DNA from: Micromussa lordhowensis
Lineage: Eukaryota > Cnidaria > Anthozoa > Scleractinia > Lobophylliidae
DNA: 64,000 nucleotides
Direction of reading: 5' to 3'
NCBI GenBank assembly: GCA_964020085.1
Contig: OZ026604.1
Coordinates: 19,872,397-19,936,396, forward strand
The notes beneath the pieces were generated by a model. That model worked only from the letters and a program-made list of their open reading frames with translations, searched no databases and had not been told where the DNA came from. Every line of letters begins with the position of its first letter. The first letter of the stretch is position 1. Below, piece after piece: positions 55,937 through 64,000 of this stretch. Both the position numbers and the translations under genes were made by a program.

Positions 55937-57834
55937 GCATATACTGAGTACCTGCATGGGCATTAAACATCCCCAAGAGGAGCCCGCAAGGTACATCACA
56001 TTTTACCCTAGGGATGTTGAGATTTTTAAAGCACAAATTTTCAAGTTCTCTCCTGGACATCTTGGATCTTAAAAGAGCTTACTCACACAGTAGCCATTGG
56101 GAGTGCTACAGGTCATGATGAAGTGCATTTGCTGTTAGTACTCTACTAGTAAATCTTAATTCAAGGGTTAATTTTACACATTAATTATGTTGTATTACCA
56201 ATTAAACCAATCAGTAGCCTAATAATTCACACTGGCCAGATTTTTGACCATGTTTGGGTACAGTAAATATCTACAGTCTGTGTTTTGTAACAAAAAGTTC
56301 AACATAACATCTCCAGATAATGCTTGTTTACATGTAATTGAAGAGGGTACTTTTTTGCTCAATTGACTGTCTCATCAAAGTACAGGACTCGACCAAAAAT
56401 AATTTGGCTCATACATGTACATGTACACATGTATGCCACCTAATTGGGTCAGAAAGGTAGCCCTGAGGCAAGTGTTCTTTAATAGCTACAATTGACAATA
56501 CATGTATATTTTTCCAAGAGCCTGCTTTGGATATGAGGTGATAGCTAAACAAACACAGCAATTTGGTCAGGAGAGGGAACAAAAAATCTTGCCATCCATC
56601 AGGGGAGGAAAGGGAAGGTGTGTGTTTTTTAAACCTCTTTTCTGGATTAACCCAGCCAAAACAGACATTTAAAAGGACATACATACAATTTCCAGTACTG
56701 ATAACCCAATATTCTTTCGTGTGTTACCCAATCATCATTAATACAAAAGTTGTAAAACAAAACATTTAATGTGGTCATTACTTTTGTCAGTTGTTTTCTG
56801 AATATAAAATAATTATTAACCCATTGACTCCCGGCCGGCAAAGATTCAAGCTTTGGCTTTAGCATGAAGAATTAATTAATTCGAACATTTGGTCATGTCT
56901 ATTTTCTTTTAGATCTATAGGTTTTTTTGCCTCGTCTTGAATGAAAATTTATTGCTATTGAACTTCCTGCCACATTTCTTTCTTTTGGTTGCCTTTATTT
57001 GGGAATTTTAGGTTTTAAAAGTGAACAGTGTTTTTGCATGCAGGATTTCTGCATATTTAATTTTACGGTGACCTCCGCGGTTTGTTTGTTCACAGTATTC
57101 CTGTCGAAGTCGTTCAAATTTATTTTTGTGAGTCTTATTCAGCTAGTACAGAACTCCTGAGAAAAGAACTAAGTGGACACTAATTTAACACAGTTGAAAT
57201 TAGGACTGATCTCAAAATAATTGGCTTCTTTTTGTCATCTTTTTTATTTACAACTTTCATCTTTCTTTTGCAGCACAGTAATATTTCATCGCGCAGCGAA
57301 GAAATTACTCAATTGCTTGTTTTCAGAATGATTTTTACATGAGTTCTTCGCTTTTACTTTTCGTTGTTTTCTCAAATGTTAGCCATTATAGTTTAATAAT
57401 GCAAATTTTGTGTTAGCTGGTTTTGGTTTGTCCTCTAAAGTCAATAATTAACTCATTTTCGCATATTCCATTTTCTCAGCTTACGTGGGACATTAATTTT
57501 GTCACGCGGTAAAGAAAAAGTATAATTTCTTGTTTTCTGATCAGTTTTACACATCAGGTTGAGTTCTTTTTGTTAATATTGTTTAATACACATTTTGACC
57601 CTTCATTTATTTAACTTCAAATAAACGATGTCTTGAAACCCAATCTTGTGTCTGTGGTTACTGCGCATATGGTTGATTTTTAACACTCACGCTCACTCTG
57701 AAATATCTCAAAAAGTGCCTGGATATTGGGGGTGGGTCGCGGCGAATTTCACGCAGGCATCAATGGGTTAATTAATAATTAAAAAGAAACTTTGATTTCA
57801 TGGAAAAAGGAGCTAGCAGTAATCTTTGAAAGAA
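55937..57834. other. No gene seen
   Basis: Collinear with about 15590-17495 of copy A. No coding or RNA features recognised. Confidence 0.5.
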
Positions 57835-59610
57835 CAGGGCTTCTGGTATTTCGCGCGGTCGTGGAGCCACAGATTTTAAGTAAATCCGTGAAATCCCACA
57901 AGATTCATAAAAACACACAAAACACCGTGAAATTCACTAAAATTGTACCAAATACATGTCGGAACAACATATTTGAGACTGTTGGAGCTGTTTACTCTTG
58001 CCTTAAGGACGTTCGCACTAATTGTTTCTGCGCATCCTTACTGCGCACGCAAATTCACATGCCACGTCATCCATGAGCGCGCGCGCTAAGTCATAAAATA
58101 AACAAATGATAAGGTACAGTGTAGATGGCCATTGCTAGAGCTTTGACTGGATTTAACAATCTTGGACGTTCGGTGACCCAAATGTTTCTTTCGATGGATC
58201 ATTTTCTCTACTGATTTTCTACGTTTAGGGAAAAAATGAAAAAAATCTATCAAATAGAGGTTTAAATTTTTGGCTAAATGCACCATCAAATTCCGTTCTC
58301 AGTAGTTCTTCGTGCATCTGTGCGGCGGTCTCAACTGCCTCTTAAAGGGTTAAATTTTGTGAAAACGTTAGTAAGGTTTGGAATTATTTACGCAGCAGAC
58401 CCACTTCTACAAAATGTGACAAAGATCGTTTGGCTCCGTTGACTCACCTTCGATATTTTTAACTATAAACCCTGTAGACCGTGCTCGATGATATGCAACA
58501 ATTTTTCGAAATCAGTATGTACCACGCGCTTTATCTCTGAAACGGAGACAGTGACCCCCAGATTTTATTGCATTTCTGGTACAAGTAACTCATTATCTGC
58601 CTGCGGTAAAACTTTAAAAAAATCCTATCGACAGGAAAAATTTCGCGTGAACATCCTTGAACTTGCAAATTTATGGTGAAACTTTGTTACTAACCCTAAC
58701 CCAAACACTACCAGGCACTCTTAGATTAATGTTGCAAAAAAACTGGGCAGTAACCATGATGTAAGAAGCTTTGCCACTGGCGCATTCTCAAGCGCATTGT
58801 TGTCAAAAAAAGCATATGATGTTCAGTAAAAGTGGGGTCACACTCCCAGGCATTCCTAGTATGGACTGTGGGAACTGGCGATGAGAGTACAAGACCTTTT
58901 GTGCACTTACATCCTGCACAACATAATTTACAGAGTGTTTTGTGAAGAACATTTTGGAAAGGATCACGCCTTATACATTCATCTCACATAAAAAATGTCG
59001 ATCATTTTTGGAATGGATCGGTCCATGAATGATATTGCCTACATGTAAAAGCAAAGTTCATGCTTGTTACGAGATAACAAATGAGCCATGTAGGAGTTCA
59101 TACTACGAAAACACTGACAAAAACTATGCCTACTGACTTAAAAAACAAACTCTGATGCTGAGACGTGTGCCTCAGATGTTGAAAAAATCAAGAATCGTTG
59201 CAAACAGAACTTCGAAGATAAGACAACCAACATGCAATTGAATAAAGAGGATACTCGATGAATCAACTTGAAAAGTTAATATCTAAGTGTAACTGTTTTG
59301 TTTTAAATGTCCTGATTATTTTATTTGTTTTTAATGTGTTCTATAAGCTTACTTGTAAAGTACAAATTGATATTACGGTACGAAGTCCAAGTAAATGCTC
59401 TTAGAGCGTCTAGTTTAACCAACACTTTCCAGTGAAATTTGCCCAGAAAACTCCCACAGAAGCAGCCGTTTTTTACCCATCATTTTTCAGCGAAATTTGC
59501 CCAGAAAATTCCTTTAAAAATTCCCACGAAATCTGCTGTTTTTTCCCGCGAAATCATCTCTGGAAATCCCGCAAAATTCGCCTTTTTTCCGCGACCTATC
59601 AGAAGCTCTG
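57835..59610. mobile_element. CAGGGCTTCTG-ended DNA element, copy B
   Basis: Counterpart of 17496-19094, from CAGGGCTTCTGGTATTTCGC to CTATCAGAAGCTCTG. It lacks the PIF-like insertion of copy A (single TTA near 58720) but carries the TTAA-flanked element at 58007-58656. Confidence 0.55.
58007..58656. mobile_element. TTAA-flanked DNA element (copy B only)
   Basis: 650 bp with ends GGACGTTCGC and, at the right, the diverged inverted GTGAACATCC. Flanked by TTAA at 58003-58006 and TTGA at 58657-58660. Copy A has a single TTAA at 17663-17666. TTAA target duplication is typical of piggyBac and Kolobok superfamilies. No transposase inside. Confidence 0.7.
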
Positions 59611-60130
59611 AAAGGTCAGCCAGCCAGTAGACTGCTTCATTAACAATTACACATAACTTTCAAAGTACCTGAATGTTGTTAAAAGTACACTTTAACTCGC
59701 ATCCAACATGTAGTTTGACGCCTTGGACCTGCACATGAAACCATAGTAACCTGATTAGAAGATTCAATAGAATTGTACATTTATTAACATTCAATCTTAA
59801 TTTTAAAATAAGTTAATGTCACCAGCCAACATGTACATTGTGTAATGTCTTGACATGTTGTTCTGGAACATTACTTTAAAATTAAGGGAAAATAAGTTTC
59901 AAAAATCGCACTGCAAACGTTTAATTTGTAATTAAAAGCTCTTATTAACAGAGGTTGGAATAACAATCAAAGATCCCTATGAGAAGTACCACGACTGTGT
60001 TGCTTTGGCGATGGGGTTAATTTACTGGAATTGTTGGAGCGAGCTGGATTAATTGCATTCATGTAGTGTAACCCAATCCCAATTCAGGCTAAATGTATAT
60101 TGGGAATTTCTGGGATAGATCTTTTCACCC

Positions 60131-61387
60131 ATTTGGCTCCCCCAAAGCAGGGGCAAATTTCATAATCAGCGTAGCTCAACAAATGGCCATGCATGATGAT
60201 GGCCTTCACATCTGTGGTCAGAAAATTAATTTTCTGATTTTAGCTTGGCATTTTTTGTGTGCCGATAATAATTACTGGTTGTCAGAAAACAAACTTCCCG
60301 TGTTCTGTAACGTGCCACAGTCCAATGTTTTGTGGTCAGAATGGTTAATTCACCTTTTTTATTTCAGGATGTAAATTCTAACAATGTAAACAAACACAAA
60401 CACAAAGTATAAAAATATTTGGTGACGCGCTCGGGTAGCCAATCACAGCGCAGGATTTGATTCATCTTGCCCGCTCGCGGAGCTAGCCATATAATAATAA
60501 TGGATAATAATGTCTACGTTTTATTAGGATGCTGTTCTTAACTTGCATACATATAACTAACCAAATAATTAAAACAACGAAAAACTAACCAACTAAAATA
60601 ACTTAAAACAATTACTTAGCCTGCATTGCTTCAGCTAAAGTGACCACAAGAACTGTAGAATAGTGAGGTGGTGGTTATCCAATTTCATTCACAAAAAGCC
60701 TACATACACTGTAACGTGTACTGACCAACAAATTATTACCTACAAACCTTGTGCGAGGCTTAATTCCAGAGACAAGCAAATAAAGATTTAAGAACTTGAA
60801 ACAAATTATTTTGCTTTAAATTGATCTTTCTCTGCATTGTGTTGAAAGTACTTCTCTTTATTCACAATTAAGCTGCATGGTGATGACTGAGTTAACAATT
60901 AACAATTAGAGTGAAGTAAGATAGAGTTCTCTAATATATTAAATTAGGTAAATTAAAAACTTAAAGTACACATCTGAAAAGAACTTTCAGTCAGTCAAGA
61001 ATAAATCACTGGAAGAATGACACCTCCTCTGGGACAAAATTGTTGTTCAGACGTGACAATAGTGAAAATTCGCAAACAAACAAAAAATATTAACCAATCT
61101 TAGCAAATTGCACATAAATCACGCACATGAAACATTTCACATGTCAGCTGCTGCTTTAAGGAGTGAATAAATCACTGGAAGTAATGACACCTTAAGGACA
61201 AAATTAACCTACTTGATAATAGCAAATTAAAATAGCAAACAAACAAACAATGTTTCAACCATTCTTAGCAAATTACACTTCAGATCAATCATGCACAAGA
61301 AAAACTTCACACGTCAACTCGCGATCATGATTGAGTCTGACTACATACTTATACATACATGTACAGATCATGCATTTGCTTGAGCTG
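60131..61387. other. 1.26-kb segment present only in copy B
   Basis: Copy A joins CACCCAT directly to GTAGTCGTGCTG at about 19610. Within the segment a ~165-bp unit containing AATAAATCACTGGAAG is repeated in tandem (about 60999-61163 and 61164-61325). No inverted ends or target duplication were recognised, so insertion in B and deletion in A are both possible. Confidence 0.6.
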
Positions 61388-63136
61388 TAGTCGTGCTGTA
61401 GTTGTATTATGTCTCTTTGTTTGCCATAACAATGCATCACAAATTTAAAGGAATATTAGTTGTGAATAACAAAGGCTAACGCGTTGGCAGAACGTGTGTC
61501 CCTAAAGTGCTGGGTAAAACGCGTGGGCAATTTTAACTTGTTGGGGGTGCGTTAACAATGTGCATGCACTGTTTGCTTAGTCCTGAGCGGTACTGTAATA
61601 CGTTTGTGACTTTCTCACTTTGGCAAAATGCAAAATATTTAACAGTTGTAATATCCATCTATTCAGTTGTTTTGCTATTAAGACTACCCAAAAATTAAAC
61701 ATTTAATTGGTTTCACTGGAAATAATTACATCTGAAGGCAAATATCAAAAGGTCATTTACTGCAATTACTGCAGCTATAACAAAAAGCTGGCTGACAATA
61801 GGTGAAAACCAAAACCTAACCCTAAAATATCAACCAATTTCAGCGTCCTGGAACAAAATAATATAATGCTTACAAGTGAATAATTTCTGGACGTGTAGGC
61901 TGGCAAGTGAGTTTTGAGTTAATACCCTGACCTGCCAAACTTTGCAACTTACACCCAACTATGGACAGCTTCTGAGTTCTTTAACCCCCCCCCCCCCCTC
62001 CCTGCACCTTTAGAAATTCCAAAACACTCAGACAAGCTCCCTCTTCCCACATCAACTTAGATTCCGAAAATGTTAAACCCCCTCCCTTCCACATTTCCAT
62101 TTTTAACATCTGCAGTCCCCTGGAATTCTTTGTTTGACTCCCTACAACTTCCAACAAAAGAGATCTACCTGTACTTGCGCTTTTAAATCTTCACAGACTT
62201 TTTGCTGATAATTCTAATAATTTTGCTGATAATTTTAATAATCTAATAATTCTAATTCTCAGTCAAAACACTGTCTAAGAATGGCCAAATACGATCACAC
62301 GCATCCATGACTTTAAATGTTTGGCAACTAGAATGTCCATATGCAATAACAAATAAATGTTAGTTTTGAACTACATGCTAATATGAAGAAAATCAACATT
62401 TCAATTGTTTGTGTCTCAATTGGGTCTTAATTGCTATGTCTAAATTACCCGGCGAAATTTACCTGCTAGTCCATCGCAGGGTTGCTCCCAAGGATTAAAT
62501 TTTCCGCTACGCATTTATACCCCTTGGTGGAAAGAGGTACTGATATGTGTACTGTCTTTGAAATATTATTAATAATTGCCTAGGGCAATCCAGTCATAAA
62601 GTCTGTAGCATTCTGTCTCCTACACTGTACGTCACAAAATGGACAAATCGCACAGTCAATGGTTACCCGGTAGGCTTTGTGTGCTTGATTTGGTGTTTGC
62701 CACCTTGATCATTTGTAGCACCTTTGGGTGTTTTGAGCGATTGGAACAGTATCGCAAACATTAGAGTTGAAATAAAATTTTAATTTAAAACTTCAAGTGG
62801 TTTCAGATTGAACTTATATTGCAAGTGCAAACTTTAGACAGGGCTTCTGCTATTTCTTGCAGTGGTGGAGCCTCAAATTTCAAGTAAATATCCAAAATCC
62901 TGCAAAATTCACAAAAACATGCAAAATGCTGTGAAATTCACCAGAAATCATGCCAAATACATGTCGGTACAACCTATTTGAAACTTATCTTAGCTATTGG
63001 GGCAGTTTGGTAGCTAAAGGTTTTGAATTAAAAAAAAAAAACACTAGACAACGAACAGTGACATTTTTACCTGAAACTGGTAACGTTTAGCCTGAGTTGC
63101 CGCGATTACGGATCAGCAGATGTATTTTAATGGCAC
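61388..63136. other. No gene seen
   Basis: Collinear with about 19611-21922 of copy A, without the non-LTR insertion of A. A cytosine run (about 61986-61998) is longer than in A. Confidence 0.55.
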
Positions 63137-64000
63137 CAGGGCTCAAAATAACGGCCGGTCACCGGACAATGTCCGGCCAAGATGACTATTTGTCCGGACA
63201 AAATTTGAGTTTGGCGGTCATTTTGACCGGTCAAGTACGCGGTTTCCAAATAATTCACTAGAAAAAAATTTTCCTTTATTTCTGGAAAATATAAACAGTG
63301 AAATAATAAAATAGTCAGCGGCTTGTAGTTACAAAATAGGAGAATACAGATGAGACGGTTATGATCGTCGGCTTCGTCACAGTGAATGCTGTGGCGTCTT
63401 AGCGGCTTGCTAAAATAACACAGGAAACATCAACCTCTGTTCATACGCTAAACAGACTAGACAACAATGAACATCGCATCAATCAACGTCGCAGTTACAG
63501 ATTTAATTGTCCTCGTTAGCGTTTCTTCAGTTTATTTCCTACATGCTGACCGAGCATGCTGAGCGGCGGAAGGCAGCGATCTTTCACTTGTAGCACGAGC
63601 CTGTGCAGCCCTATTAGTGTTTGGTAGAAACTCGAAGTGTTTACAACCAAAATCGCATTCAGCGTAAGTGGTAAGTTAATATACAATTATGTGCAGGGTA
63701 ACTACGATTAAATGAGCATTTCTAATAAAATAATATAGCGAGTTTTCAGTTTATTGTTGTTAACCCAGGCAAGTTTCATGTCGAGTAGAATTAATGCAGT
63801 CTGTGGAAATGAAAATCAAACACATTTAAGTGATACTTTTAGCGATTAAAACTTTTATCCTCTTTAACAACACATTTTTGTGCATATGGGGCAATATTTT
63901 TGGCTTAATAGGGAAATTCTTCAAAATAAGCATTTTCAATATTTTGACCGGTCAAAAACGAGACATGACCGAGCTAAAATTGGTTTGGCCGGTCAACATG
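63137..64000. mobile_element. CAGGGCTC-ended DNA transposon, left part
   Basis: Begins CAGGGCTCAAAATAACGGCC exactly where copy A and copy B part. Subterminal GGCCGGTCA and GACCGGTCAA motifs recur at 63150-63235 and again, partly inverted, at 63945-63997, so the right end probably lies just outside the window. hAT-like from the CAGGG end. No transposase recognised. Confidence 0.6.

Larger units (their letters stand above)
41686..63136. repeat. Segmental duplication, copy B
   Basis: Direct copy of 1-21922. The first visible matching base is the guanine pair opening the window, matched at 41686. Homology stops at 63136, exactly where an element beginning CAGGGCTC starts, so this edge is an insertion point and not necessarily the end of the duplication. 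Copy B has its own insertions at 45191, 54866, 58007 and 60131 and lacks those of copy A. It could be a tandem duplication, or the second haplotype joined end to end by assembly. Confidence 0.93.

Overview
The window is eukaryotic: AT-rich, with no operons, few genes, one long intronless gene family, and mostly transposon remnants, foldback repeats, microsatellites and tRNA-like repeats. A HEPN(DZIP3-type)-NACHT-WD40 receptor family together with this repeat content points to a cnidarian, most likely a stony coral. That assignment rests on family recognition, not on a search. LAYOUT: positions 1-21922 (copy A) and 41686-63136 (copy B) are two diverged direct copies of one segment, each carrying one large minus-strand receptor gene (8487-13103 and 47669-52378). 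Copy A starts at the window edge and copy B is interrupted at 63137 by a transposon, so the true ends are not visible. The period is about 41 kb. Positions 21923-41685 lie between the copies. RECEPTORS: the proteins (1538 and 1569 aa) read HEPN domain, Q/E-rich coiled coil, NACHT NTPase, helical linker, WD40-like repeats. This is the logic of an intracellular innate sensor: WD40 sensing, NACHT oligomerisation, HEPN output. The two genes are almost identical over the HEPN-NACHT half and clearly different in the WD40 half. COPY DIFFERENCES: comparing A with B gives empty and filled sites for several insertions. In A these are a 1591-bp hAT-like element with 8-bp target duplication, a 0.9-kb foldback, a TTA-flanked PIF-like element and a 5'-truncated non-LTR fragment. 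In B they are a 491-bp repeat, a 1065-bp CGCGG-rich element, a TTAA-flanked element and a 1.26-kb segment. SPACER: 24195-28931 is a decayed Polinton/adintovirus-like element with inverted terminal arms and a broken packaging-ATPase gene. 30885-33200 holds a MITE, a hairpin and a non-LTR tail. 34087-36965 holds a tRNA-like locus, a HIRAN-like pseudogene, a YitH-type acetyltransferase exon and a C2H2 exon. 37532-38957 is a 1.4-kb near-perfect foldback containing the 5' part of an integrase-type transposase gene, and 39202-39604 is a second foldback. No rRNA, CRISPR array or bacterial feature was seen.
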